63,070 bases of DNA. Origin: an uncultured Prevotella sp. GTDB lineage: Bacteria > Bacteroidota > Bacteroidia > Bacteroidales > Bacteroidaceae. The stretch lies in assembly GCA_944320305.1 (NCBI GenBank), contig CALUGW010000018.1, forward strand, positions 1-63,070, read 5' to 3'. Below the pieces are notes generated by a model. The model ran no database searches and was not told where the DNA came from. It saw only the letters and a program-made list of their open reading frames with translations. Position numbers and translations under genes: made by a program. Positions 7,573-16,462 of this stretch are shown in pieces (position 1 is the stretch's first letter; every line of letters starts with the position of its first letter).

Positions 7573-9588
7573 TTACCATCCCGGGTTCTGGATGAGTCCG
7601 TAGCCCTTGTTCACCTCGGTCTGCGGGAACGGGAAGAGATACCACTTCGGGTCGAAGCCAGACGTCCAGAACACTCTCACCGGAACATTGATGGCGAAGC
7701 GCTCAAACTCAAAGTCGGTCGGCTCGTAGAAGCCCGGAGCCGTCGGGTCGTTGGCCGTGGCCACCTTGTCGTCGTTGGTCCACTGCGTCTGCACAGTGTC
7801 GCGCTCGCCTGTGGCGGGGTCGGTCTGCATGCGCCAGATGCGCAGTCCGTGCAGCTGCTTGCCGAAGATGTCGGCCCGCTTGTAGCGGATGAGGTCGAAA
7901 TAGCGCTCGTTCTCAAAGCCCAGCTCGCAGGCACGCTCGCGCAGCAGCTCCTCGAGCAGCGCGTTCTTGTCTGACGTGAGGTTCTTGTCGGGGTTGCACT
8001 CCACAAGGCCCTTCATGCCGACGCGCGAGCGGACGAGGTCTATGTAACGGAGGGCGCCGGTGAAGTCGTTGTCGGCCTGGAGCAGCGCCTCGGCGTAGGT
8101 AAGGTACATATCAGACATTCGGATAACGTCCCACTGGGGGAACTGGCGGTCGTAGCACGAGCCTACGACATACTTCTTGTTGCCGTAGCCCGACCCGAAG
8201 AAACCTGTCTGGGTCATGGGCTGCTGGTTGGCGTCGGTGCCGCCCACCCAGTTCTCGCAGATGTCGCCGGTGGCGTTGCCGTCGGTCCAGTTCGTCTGCT
8301 GCGGAACGCCGTTCACATAGACCGTCTCATAGAGGCGCGGGTCGCGGGTGAGCACGCGGTTCTGCAGGTTCTGGTCGCCGGTGACGCGGTCGCCCTTTAC
8401 GAACATCGTGTCGAGCCGGCCGGCAAGGCTGTCCTTGCGCCAGTCGAACGGGGTGCCGTCGCGCCACGGGAACATCTCGACATACTCCTGCGTCGGGGTG
8501 TAGGCGTAGCGGTCGTTGCGCCCGTACATGAGCGTGTAGCCCTGATACTTGGAGTCGTGGGTGCTGTTGGTCACGCGCACGGAGTAGATCACCTCGGGGC
8601 TGCCCTGGTTGACGTAGCCGTAGCGGAAGGCATAGCGGTAGGCCTCCTGCGTCTGGGCCGTGGGCATCACCATCTCGTAGTGGCCGTTGGCGGTCAGCTC
8701 TGCGAAGAACTCGTCGCACGCCTGGCGGCACATCTGCCAGTACTCCGGGCGGTAGCCGCCCAGCCACACGAGGCTGTCTTTCTCCGCCTCGGTGGTGCCG
8801 CCGTAGTAGGCCTGCTCGCTGTTGAACAGCGGCGATGCGGCAAACTGCAGTATCTTGCACTTCAGAGCCATGGCGGCAGCCTTTGTCCAGCGGCCGGTCT
8901 GGGTCTGCGCGTCTGTGCCGGTGTAGGCCCATGTGAGCACCTTTGAGGCGTCGTCGAGCAGGTCGGTCATGAACTTCACGGTGCGCTCAACCGACGCGCG
9001 TGGTATCTGGCCGAAGCCCTCCACGCCGGCGAAGGTGCCCGTCACGAGCGGCAGTCCGCCGTAGCACTTGAACATATTGAAGTATGTCGAGGCTATAAGG
9101 CACTTGCACTCGGCCACGAGGCGGTCTTTCTCGCTCTGCTCCATGTTGGGCACGCCGTCGATGTTCTCGATCAGCATGTAGGCGGCGCGTATCAGCTCCC
9201 AGAAGTTCTCGGTGGTGAAGCCATAGATGGGGCCGTCGGTGCTGGACGTGAGCGAGGCTGTGTAATAATTGCCATAGACCATCGAGCCGCTGAAGTTCAG
9301 GTGGTAGATGTCGGTCAGGGCGTCGAGCTTGCCCTTCCAGTAGCTGGCCGACAGTGGCGCGTCGTTGGAGCTGCGGTAGGGTATGCCGTAGTATTGCAGC
9401 GAGTAAATGCTGGCCACAAACTGGCGGGTGTACTCCGCGTTGTTGAACACAGAGTCCTGGGTGGTGCTTCCGCTCGGCGCCTTGTCGAGGAAGTCGCTGC
9501 CCACGGCGATATCGTCGGTACACGAGGCCACGCCCGCAGCGGCAGCCACAGCCACCATTCCGCCAAATATTAACTTATGTATTTTCAT
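7573..9588 (-). CDS. SusD-like nutrient-binding outer-membrane lipoprotein (first pair)
   Basis: A 671-residue RagB/SusD-family lipoprotein. The signal peptide ends in VASC with Cys23, followed by DFLDKAPSG, a common SusD start. Family signatures include MYLTYAEALLQADN, RERACELGFENERYFDLIRYKRAD and the ending LFPFPQTEVNKGYGLIQNPGW. It pairs with the 1052-residue SusC just upstream (37 bp gap) and precedes the second SusC by 59 bp. It is longer than its neighbour SusD, so the two pairs probably bind different ligands or different sizes of the same ligand. Confidence 0.94.
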   Translation of the reverse strand: MKIHKLIFGGMVAVAAAAGVASCTDDIAVGSDFLDKAPSGSTTQDSVFNNAEYTRQFVASIYSLQYYGIPYRSSNDAPLSASYWKGKLDALTDIYHLNFSGSMVYGNYYTASLTSSTDGPIYGFTTENFWELIRAAYMLIENIDGVPNMEQSEKDRLVAECKCLIASTYFNMFKCYGGLPLVTGTFAGVEGFGQIPRASVERTVKFMTDLLDDASKVLTWAYTGTDAQTQTGRWTKAAAMALKCKILQFAASPLFNSEQAYYGGTTEAEKDSLVWLGGYRPEYWQMCRQACDEFFAELTANGHYEMVMPTAQTQEAYRYAFRYGYVNQGSPEVIYSVRVTNSTHDSKYQGYTLMYGRNDRYAYTPTQEYVEMFPWRDGTPFDWRKDSLAGRLDTMFVKGDRVTGDQNLQNRVLTRDPRLYETVYVNGVPQQTNWTDGNATGDICENWVGGTDANQQPMTQTGFFGSGYGNKKYVVGSCYDRQFPQWDVIRMSDMYLTYAEALLQADNDFTGALRYIDLVRSRVGMKGLVECNPDKNLTSDKNALLEELLRERACELGFENERYFDLIRYKRADIFGKQLHGLRIWRMQTDPATGERDTVQTQWTNDDKVATANDPTAPGFYEPTDFEFERFAINVPVRVFWTSGFDPKWYLFPFPQTEVNKGYGLIQNPGW

Positions 9589-9625
9589 AATTGTAGTCCG
9601 TTATTTTATTGATGTTCAGCTGTTA

Positions 9626-12600
9626 TCAGAATCCTAACTTGAGCGAAACCGTGTATGTGCGCTGCAGCGGGTAAGACGGCGACGCGCTGGCCCTGGTCTC
9701 CGGGTCGCCCCAGATGTAGGGCGTGATGGTGAAGAGGTTGTAGCCGCTGAACGCCAGCTGGAGCTGGTTCAGGCCGATGCTGCGCATGAAGCCGAAGTGG
9801 AAGTCATATGCCACCTCGAGGGTCTTGAGGCGCAGATACTTGGCGTCTTTCTCATAGAGCGTGGATGTTGCGTAGTTCTGCGCGCCGTTGGTCTGTGTGG
9901 CGCGGGGGTACTCGGCGTCCTGCGACGGGTTGTCCACGGTCCAGGTGTGGTCCAGGTGATACTTGAGCAGTCCGCCCTGGTCTGTGGTGGTGCGTCCCTG
10001 GAACGGGCGCATGAACACGTCGGAGAGGTAGCGCGTCACGTTCCACGCTCCGGTGAACTGGGCGTTGACGCTGAGGTCTTTCCACTGGAAGCCCAGGTTG
10101 ACGCCGATGATGTACTCCGGGTCGTCGGTGTAGCCGTAGTTGCGGCTCATATCGTTCTCGTTGATCACACCGTTGCCGTCGAGGTCAACGTAGATGGCGT
10201 CGCCATACTTGAGCTGGTCGTTTGATATAATCTGCTGCGGGAACGGGCGTCCGTACTGGCGCTCGTAGTCGGCCTCGGCCCCGTCGTAATAGTAGCGCCA
10301 GAAGAGGTACTGGCTGCGCGAGCCTATGCGGTGGCCCTTCTGATACTGGTAGTCGTTGTTGAGGGGCGACTCCTTCATCTCCTTGATTTCGTTCTGGTTG
10401 TAGGAGAGGTTGATGCCGGCCCAGTAGCGGAAGTTCTTGCCTATCTCGTCCTGCCACTTCAGCGACAGCTCCCAGCCCCAGCTGTCCACCTCGCCCTGGT
10501 TGGTGTAGGGCACGGAGAAGCCGATGACGCCCGGTGCCGTGCCGTCGCGCAGCAGGATGTTGGTGCGGTGCTCCTTGTAGTAGTCGAAGACGGTGCGCAG
10601 GCGGTTGTCAAACAGGTTGAGGTCGAAGCCGTAGTCCTGCTTGAAGGCCTTCTCCCACGTCACGTCGGGGTTGTTGCGCGACGACTCGAAGGCTCCGGGG
10701 AACACGGTGCTGTTCTCTATGCCGAACGAGTAGCCGCGGCCGCCGCGTGCCCAGATGCCGTTGCTGTTGACGGTGTAGGGGTCGTCAAGATACATGAAGC
10801 GCGAGCCGCCGATCTTGTCGTTACCCACCAGACCCCACGACGCGCGGAGCTTGAAGAAGCTGACAACCTTCTCCAGCGGCTTGAAGAACTTCTCCTCGCT
10901 GACCACCCATCCGATGGATCCGGCGGGGAAGGTTCCGAAGCGGTTCTCAGGTGCGAAGTTCTCAGAGCCGTTGTAGCCGATGTTGAACTCGGCCAGGTAG
11001 CGGTTGTTCCAGTCGTAGGTGACGCGGCCCACCAAGCCCACGTAGCCGCGGGCCAGGTCGGGATATTCTGTAGACGAATAGTAGTACTGCTTGCTCTGGT
11101 TGTAGAGCAGCAGTCCGCCGATGGTGTGCAGTCCGAACGAGCGGTTGTAGTTGAGCGACGCCTCGGCGTACCAGTCGCGCGCCTTGCCCGTGTCGGTGGA
11201 GTAGCTCACAGGCTCGTCGCTGCCGCTCTTGCGGTAGGCCAGCGTGCCGTCGGGCTGTATCACGGGGTTGTAGGTCGCCACGGCTGCCGAGCCGTTCTTG
11301 CTCACGTTATACTGGCTGTTGTACGACCCCTTGATCTTGAACGACAGGCCCTTGGTCACCATGTCGAGCTTCTGCTCGAGCTGCAGGTCCATCTGGAGCT
11401 TGTTGACCTGAGTTTTCATGAATCCCCCGCCGTAGTAGGCCATGCCGCTTTCGCCGACGAACGGCAGCTGCACGTCCGTATAGTCGGTGGTGGTGCTTAT
11501 GAGCTTGCCGTCAACCACGCCGGGGCTTGAGAACGGGGTGGACTGATAGGCCCCCCTGATCATGCCCGAGGCGCCCTGGCCTGTGTAAGGCTTGTTGGCG
11601 TTGCTCATGTTTCCGGCGATGTTGAGCGACACGGTGGTGGTCTTTGTCACGTCCATGTCGAGGTTGGCGCGGTAGTTGAAGCGGTTGTAGGCGTAGCTGT
11701 TGTCGTAGTCCTGGTTGAACTGCTTGAAGAGTCCGCCCTGGGTGAACACTCCGGCGGAGATGAAGTAGCGCACCTTCTCGCTGCCGCCGCTTATGTTGAC
11801 GTTGTGCTGCGTCTGCAGCGTGGCGTCCTTCATGATGTAGTCGGCCCACTCGGTGCTGGGGAAGCGGATGGGGTCGGAGCCTGTGCGGAACTTCTCGAGT
11901 AGCACCTCGTCGGAGAACTGCGGCGCCTGTCCGTCGTTCTCCCTCATCCTGTTGTGGAAGAGGGCGTACTCATAGCTCGACGCCTGCTCCACCATCTTGG
12001 TGGGCATCAGGAGGCTGAACGAGGTGGAGCCGCTGATGCGGGCCTTGCCCTCCTTGCCTCGCTTGGTGGTGATGAGCACCACGCCGTTGGCTCCGCGCAC
12101 ACCGAACACGGCCGTGGCCGACGCGTCCTTGAGCACGGTAATGCTCTCGATTTCATTTGGGTCGATGTCGCTCATGGAGCGCTCCACACCGTCCACCTGG
12201 ATGAGCGGGGCGGAGTCTTCCCACGTGGCCTGTCCGCGCACGAACACCGTGGCGGCGTCGGAGCCAGGCTCGCCCGAATACTGCACCGTGGTAACGCCGG
12301 AGAGCTGTCCGGCCAGCACGTTGTTCACCGAGCTTACCGGCGTGCGCACAATCTCGTCGCCCTTGATGCTGGAGAGCGCACCGGTCACGGTGACCTTCTT
12401 CTGCACGCCGTAGGCCACAATCTCAACGCCCTGAAGCACGTTGGAGTCTTCGTTGAGCATCACCCTCATGCCGTTCTTTGCCTCGACAACCTGGGGCTTG
12501 TAGCCCACAAACGAGATGCGGAGCTTGGTGCCGGGAGCCACTTTCAGTGAGAACTTTCCGTCGAAGTCAGTGACTGTTCCCTGTGTCGTGTTGGCGCCGT

Positions 12601-12784
12601 CTATAACCACACTGGCGCCGATAACGGTCTCGCCGTTCTGGTCGACCACCGTTCCGCTTATCATGCCCTGCCGCTGCACGCTCTGTGCTTGGGCGAAGGC
12701 GGGCGCGAGGCCCGACGGATGGAATCCGCATAACAAGGCGACAGGCAGCAGCCACCATTTTTTCAGTAACTTATTGTCAGCCAT
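9626..12784 (-). CDS. SusC/RagA-like TonB-dependent transporter (first pair, full length)
   Basis: A 1052-residue SusC-type transporter. After a signal peptide (to about residue 34, AFAQAQ) comes the carboxypeptidase-regulatory-like domain (about 42-118, GTVVDQNGETVIGASVVIDG and ISFVGYKPQVVE). The plug follows, with VDGVERSMSDIDPNEIESI and VFGVRGANGVVLITTKRGK (about 197-250), then a large barrel ending YTVSLKLGF. It is the first gene of a susC-susD-susC-susD operon and has an unusually long leader with a promoter near 13.2 kb. No HTCS, ECF sigma or anti-sigma gene is adjacent. Confidence 0.95.
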   Translation of the reverse strand: MADNKLLKKWWLLPVALLCGFHPSGLAPAFAQAQSVQRQGMISGTVVDQNGETVIGASVVIDGANTTQGTVTDFDGKFSLKVAPGTKLRISFVGYKPQVVEAKNGMRVMLNEDSNVLQGVEIVAYGVQKKVTVTGALSSIKGDEIVRTPVSSVNNVLAGQLSGVTTVQYSGEPGSDAATVFVRGQATWEDSAPLIQVDGVERSMSDIDPNEIESITVLKDASATAVFGVRGANGVVLITTKRGKEGKARISGSTSFSLLMPTKMVEQASSYEYALFHNRMRENDGQAPQFSDEVLLEKFRTGSDPIRFPSTEWADYIMKDATLQTQHNVNISGGSEKVRYFISAGVFTQGGLFKQFNQDYDNSYAYNRFNYRANLDMDVTKTTTVSLNIAGNMSNANKPYTGQGASGMIRGAYQSTPFSSPGVVDGKLISTTTDYTDVQLPFVGESGMAYYGGGFMKTQVNKLQMDLQLEQKLDMVTKGLSFKIKGSYNSQYNVSKNGSAAVATYNPVIQPDGTLAYRKSGSDEPVSYSTDTGKARDWYAEASLNYNRSFGLHTIGGLLLYNQSKQYYYSSTEYPDLARGYVGLVGRVTYDWNNRYLAEFNIGYNGSENFAPENRFGTFPAGSIGWVVSEEKFFKPLEKVVSFFKLRASWGLVGNDKIGGSRFMYLDDPYTVNSNGIWARGGRGYSFGIENSTVFPGAFESSRNNPDVTWEKAFKQDYGFDLNLFDNRLRTVFDYYKEHRTNILLRDGTAPGVIGFSVPYTNQGEVDSWGWELSLKWQDEIGKNFRYWAGINLSYNQNEIKEMKESPLNNDYQYQKGHRIGSRSQYLFWRYYYDGAEADYERQYGRPFPQQIISNDQLKYGDAIYVDLDGNGVINENDMSRNYGYTDDPEYIIGVNLGFQWKDLSVNAQFTGAWNVTRYLSDVFMRPFQGRTTTDQGGLLKYHLDHTWTVDNPSQDAEYPRATQTNGAQNYATSTLYEKDAKYLRLKTLEVAYDFHFGFMRSIGLNQLQLAFSGYNLFTITPYIWGDPETRASASPSYPLQRTYTVSLKLGF

Positions 12785-13182
12785 ATTAGTAGTAAATTTA
12801 AGAAAAAAAATGTTTCGTTTTTTATGTTCTCTGCCGTCCGCACGGCCTGTCCGTCAGGGCGCCGCCGCGCATCGGCCTCGTGCTGACGGCCCGCTAAGGC
12901 ACCGTTCCGCCCACGCCTGAGCATGGCCGGGCACACTTCCCGTTGTTGCTGATGATGTTCATAAAGTCGTTTTAAGTTTTATGTTTATCGATTTTTAGTT
13001 CCGTTGCCAGCCGCGCCGCAGGCTTTCCGCCTGCCGGTGCGCACTGCCTCGCGGCAGCCCCGCACCCCGCCTCGCGGCTTGTATTGCCTTTTTTTCGGGT
13101 AGTAATCATTGCCTCCGGCAGTTCTGTCGCAGGCATTTTGCGCCATTTGTCGTGCGATCCTGCCGGGCTGTTAAAAGCGTTA
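12785..13182 (-). other. Long untranslated leader of the SusC/SusD operon
   Basis: About 390 nt lie between the predicted transcription start and the first susC codon, with no open frame of note. It contains several GC-rich self-complementary stretches near 12,830-12,900 and 13,010-13,080. Such a leader could carry RNA-level control, but I recognise no known riboswitch. Confidence 0.45.
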
Positions 13183-13221
13183 CAAATTTATGAATATTTC
13201 CAAACATGCTTTACCCCCCCC
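13183..13221 (-). promoter_or_regulatory. Promoter of the SusC/SusD operon with upstream G8 tract
   Basis: On the minus strand a perfect -7 box TAAATTTG (13183-13190) lies 23 nt after a run of eight G followed by TAA (G run 13214-13221). No TTTG is seen at the -33 position. The motif TTAAC, spacer, G8, TAA recurs upstream of the fimbrial operon at 27.3 kb. Confidence 0.6.
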
Positions 13222-13330
13222 AGTTAAAATTACTTAAAAAGATATTGTTTTAACATTTCGGGGTTCCGTTCGGTGTGCGCCGTGCCTTGCCGCACATTAT
13301 GCGAGCCACACCACCCTTCGTAGAGGCACA

Positions 13331-13354
13331 TTTGGCAAACTGCGGACATTCATT
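13331..13354. repeat. Solo half of palindromic repeat B
   Basis: TTTGGCAAACTGCGGACATT followed by CATT resembles the right outer arm of the nested palindrome at 52,559-52,580 in nearly every base. No matching left arm lies nearby, so it looks like a solo remnant. Confidence 0.45.
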
Positions 13355-13375
13355 AATAATAATATGTGTGAACCC

Positions 13376-13406
13376 TTGCGCGTTTGGCAGAAAAAGGCTA
13401 ACTTAG
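13376..13406 (+). promoter_or_regulatory. Probable promoter of the metallophosphoesterase gene
   Basis: TTG at 13376-13378, about 20 nt, then TAACTTAG at 13399-13406, one base off the -7 consensus. It would give a leader of about 25 nt. Confidence 0.45.
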
Positions 13407-13436
13407 CGGACGCAAAAACCAAACACTCAGACTGAA

Positions 13437-14528
13437 ATGTGGATGATACTGTTCCTTGTGCTGCCCGTTCTGGGCCTGGCCTATTCGCTGTGGCACGTGT
13501 GGTGCCTGCTGCCGCTGGCTCCGGCGTGGCGGTGGTGCGCGGTGGCGGTGTGCGCCCTGGCGTTCCTCACCTCGCTGCTCAACTTCTCGCGCGCCATCGA
13601 CGGAATGCCCATGGGGCTGGCCTCGGCCTGCTACGAGGCGGGCAACTCCTTTATCTTCATCCTGCTTTATGTTGTCATGGCCTTCCTGCTGCTCGACGCG
13701 GGGCGCCTGCTGCACGTGGTGCCGCGCTCCTGGCTCCACTCCAACGCCGCCGTGGCGGCGGCGCTGCTGGTTGTCATCGGCGGGCTGTTCGCCTACGGCT
13801 ACGCCAACTACCGCCACAAAGTGCGCCGGCCGCTGGCGCTCAGCACCAATAAAGACATAGGCCGGCCGGTGCGCGTCGTCATGATGAGCGACCTGCACCT
13901 GGGCTACCACAACCGCCGCCGCGAGCTGGCGCGGTGGGTGGACATGGTGAACGCCGAGCGCCCCGACCTGATCCTCATCGCCGGCGACATCGTTGACAGG
14001 AGCCTGCGGCCGCTGCTCGCCGACGGCATGGGCGCCGAGCTGCGCCGCCTCAGCGCCCCGGTCTACGCCTGCCCCGGCAACCACGAGTATTACAGCGGCC
14101 TGGGCCGGGCGGCCCGCTTCATGGCCGACGCGGGCATAACGCTGCTGCGCGACAGCGCGGTGACGGTGGGCGGACTGTGCATAATCGGGCGCGACGACCG
14201 CTCCAACCCGCGCCGCCGCAGCGTGGCCGAGCTGGTGCGCGGCGCCGACAGGAGCAAATACATCATCATTATGGACCACCAGCCCTACCACCTGGAGCGG
14301 GCCGAGCGCGCCGGGGCTGACTTCCAGCTGAGCGGCCACACCCACCACGGCCAGCTGTGGCCCATATCGTGGATTACGGAGGCCGTCTACGAGTGCGCCT
14401 ACGGCCCGTGGCGGCGCGGCCACACGCGCTACTACGTCAGCTCCGGCATGGGCATCTGGGGCGGCAAGTTCCGCATCGGCACCCGGTCGGAATATGTCGT
14501 GGCCACAATAGTACGACAGTATGAATGA
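13437..14528 (+). CDS. Membrane-anchored metallophosphoesterase
   Basis: A 363-residue calcineurin-like phosphoesterase with four predicted N-terminal membrane helices (about 2-22, 33-50, 72-90, 104-123) and a C-terminal catalytic domain. Metal ligands are all present: D152 and H154 in SDLHLGYH, D184 in AGDIVD, N215-H216 in GNHEYY, H281 in MDHQPYH, and H301 and H303 in SGHTHHGQLWP. This is the YaeI-like group, whose members act on phospholipid or lipid A precursors at the membrane face; the substrate here is unknown. It stands alone and converges on the DUF4421 gene with a 4-bp gap. Confidence 0.9.
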   Translation: MWMILFLVLPVLGLAYSLWHVWCLLPLAPAWRWCAVAVCALAFLTSLLNFSRAIDGMPMGLASACYEAGNSFIFILLYVVMAFLLLDAGRLLHVVPRSWLHSNAAVAAALLVVIGGLFAYGYANYRHKVRRPLALSTNKDIGRPVRVVMMSDLHLGYHNRRRELARWVDMVNAERPDLILIAGDIVDRSLRPLLADGMGAELRRLSAPVYACPGNHEYYSGLGRAARFMADAGITLLRDSAVTVGGLCIIGRDDRSNPRRRSVAELVRGADRSKYIIIMDHQPYHLERAERAGADFQLSGHTHHGQLWPISWITEAVYECAYGPWRRGHTRYYVSSGMGIWGGKFRIGTRSEYVVATIVRQYE

Positions 14529-14532
14529 AGAG

Positions 14533-15618
14533 CTAAATGCTGACGCCCACGAACACGCGGGCGCGCCACTTCAGGTTGCTCACCGAGAGCCTGCCGCGGT
14601 CGCCAATGTCGGACGTGTTGACCACGGCGTTTATTCCGGCGAAATAGCGGCCGAAGTGGCGCACCACCGCAATCCGGCCCATAACGTTCATGTTTGGAAA
14701 GCGGTAAGGCATCTTGGTCTCGCTGCCGCCGGCGGTCAGGCGGTTGCGGCTGAACACGATGAACTGCGGCAGCGTGGAGATGTGCAGCAGCCAGCGGCGC
14801 TTCACAACCCAGTTGTGGGCATAGCCCGCGCCCACGCCGACGCTGACAATGGTCAGCCTGCTCACGCTTGAGCCTATGACATCGGGGGCTTCTGTCTTGA
14901 TGCGTCCGCCGATGAACGACACGCCGAGCATGAAGCTGCCGTGGCTGCGCCGCTGAATCCACGACTGGGTGAAAGCGGCGGGGAACGAGAAGCGGCGCCC
15001 GCTGAACACGTAGTAGGCGCTTGCGGTTATCATGTCCTGGCTGACGCCGCCCGCGGCCACGGCGGCCTCGCCGCCCGCAGGCGTGCTGACCGAGCCTTCG
15101 TAGGTCTTGGTCGATTGCAGAATGAGGTCTGCGCCGAAGCGGTTGCCGTAGGCGTTGAGGTTCAGCTCGTAGTCCTTGTTGCGCCCGGAGAGCTTGGCCG
15201 GATTGAAAGCCACGCTCAGCGACAGGCCCCGGTATGACGCCGTTATGCTCGTGGTGTACTTGTTCTGTGCCTTCAGCCGCGAGCGGAAGCTTTCGCCGCC
15301 GATGCTCCAGCGGGTGTCGATGTCGGAGCCGGAGCCGTTGAGCGTCAGCTTCAGCCGGAGCCGGCCTGGGGTGCGCGTGATGTAGGCGGTGTCGGCCCGC
15401 GTGCTCTTCTGCCAGCCTATGCGGTCGAGCAGGCTGTCTACAGCCGCTCTGGCGCGCTCCACCGCAGCAGGCCCTCCCCCACCCGCATGGCGCAGCGTGT
15501 CGCCGCCGCACTCCGCTCCCGCGCCCTGCGGCAGCAGAATGGCAATGATGTGGAGAATCGGTAAAATATGCCTTAGACGCATTCTCCCGGCTCCGGGTGC
15601 AGACGGCAGCTTCCTCAT
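14533..15618 (-). CDS. DUF4421 family outer-membrane beta-barrel protein
   Basis: A 361-residue protein with a signal peptide (ILHIIAILLPQGAGA) and a region rich in alternating short beta strands, such as YTTSITASYRGLSLSVAFNP and KDYELNLNAYGNRFGADLIL. It ends in an aromatic/hydrophobic strand (RARVFVGVSI), as barrel proteins do. The layout matches the Bacteroidales DUF4421 family, whose function is not known. It lies 43 bp after the sugar O-acetyltransferase on the same strand and may be co-transcribed. The ATG at 15618 is chosen over a TTG nine bases upstream. Confidence 0.8.
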   Translation of the reverse strand: MRKLPSAPGAGRMRLRHILPILHIIAILLPQGAGAECGGDTLRHAGGGGPAAVERARAAVDSLLDRIGWQKSTRADTAYITRTPGRLRLKLTLNGSGSDIDTRWSIGGESFRSRLKAQNKYTTSITASYRGLSLSVAFNPAKLSGRNKDYELNLNAYGNRFGADLILQSTKTYEGSVSTPAGGEAAVAAGGVSQDMITASAYYVFSGRRFSFPAAFTQSWIQRRSHGSFMLGVSFIGGRIKTEAPDVIGSSVSRLTIVSVGVGAGYAHNWVVKRRWLLHISTLPQFIVFSRNRLTAGGSETKMPYRFPNMNVMGRIAVVRHFGRYFAGINAVVNTSDIGDRGRLSVSNLKWRARVFVGVSI

Positions 15619-15661
15619 TTTTTTCAAAGTGGAAAGTGAAGAATGAACCTAACCCACCAAA

Positions 15662-16216
15662 CTACTCCAGCCTTTTCTTCACCACGGCGGGGTTGCCGGC
15701 GGCCATGCATCCGTCGGGGATGTCGTGCACAACCACCGAGCCTGCGCCAATGATGCAGCGGCTGCCGATGGTCACTCCGGGGCAGACAACGACACCGCCG
15801 CCCAGCCACGTGTCGTCGCCGATGGTGATGGGGTAGGCAGTCTCCTGCGGCTCGCGCCGCGCCACGTGGTCTATGGGGTGCTGTGGAGTGTAGAGCTGGC
15901 ATTTGGGGCCAATCTGCACGTGGTTGCCTATGCGGATGCAGGCTCCGTCGAGCATCACGCAGTCGTAGTTGATGAACACGTGCTCGCCTATGTGTATGCC
16001 GTTGCCGTGGTCGCAGTGGAACGGCGGGCACACTGTCGATGACTCCGGCAGACCCGGAATCAGCTCGCTGATCACCCTGCGGTAGTCCGCGTCGTTGATA
16101 GTCATGGTCTGAAGCCGGCGGCACAGCTCCTTGGCATGGGTAAGGCTCGCCATTATCTCGCTGTCGGAGAAGCGGTAAAGCTCCTCGCCGCGCATCTTCT
16201 CAAATTCTGTTTTCAT
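15662..16216 (-). CDS. Sugar O-acetyltransferase (maltose/galactoside acetyltransferase type)
   Basis: A 184-residue left-handed beta-helix acetyltransferase of the Maa/LacA group, which moves acetyl from acetyl-CoA to sugars. The N-terminal Mac domain (MRGEELYRFSDSEIMASLTHAKELCRRL) is followed by hexapeptide repeats with the active-site stretch FHCDHGNGIHIGEHVFINYDC and PQHPIDHVARREPQ. The coil ending GDDTWLGGGVVVCPGVTIG and AAGNPAVVKKR is typical. Family length is about 185-200. A -7 box TAAATTTG lies at 16287-16294. Confidence 0.93.
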   Translation of the reverse strand: MKTEFEKMRGEELYRFSDSEIMASLTHAKELCRRLQTMTINDADYRRVISELIPGLPESSTVCPPFHCDHGNGIHIGEHVFINYDCVMLDGACIRIGNHVQIGPKCQLYTPQHPIDHVARREPQETAYPITIGDDTWLGGGVVVCPGVTIGSRCIIGAGSVVVHDIPDGCMAAGNPAVVKKRLE

Positions 16217-16286
16217 ATGCTTAAGTTTTCGTTATTGAAAAAACGAAGAATGAGGAATAGAGGTATGCATTCCTGCTTTCATCCTG

Positions 16287-16294
16287 CAAATTTA
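16287..16294 (-). promoter_or_regulatory. -7 box of the sugar O-acetyltransferase gene
   Basis: TAAATTTG on the minus strand, perfect for the Bacteroidales -7 element, about 70 nt upstream of the ATG. No good -33 element is seen. Confidence 0.5.
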
Positions 16295-16445
16295 GCGGTT
16301 TTTATTTTAATATCAGCGGAGCCGGTGTCCTTTTTCCCGCAGCCGCTGAACTGTCTGCGTGAAATCATGCCGGGCATCTTCCGCAGGAAACGGTCTCTTA
16401 GTCTTATTTAACGCCCCGGCGGCGGCGCGGCAAGCAGGAAATTGA

Positions 16446-16453
16446 TAAATTTG
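16446..16453 (+). promoter_or_regulatory. -7 box immediately upstream of priA
   Basis: TAAATTTG ends ten bases before the priA ATG at 16463. If used, transcription would start only a few bases before the start codon, giving an almost leaderless mRNA. It also rules out the TTG at 16442 as the start. Confidence 0.5.
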
Positions 16454-16462
16454 CCATGCGAA

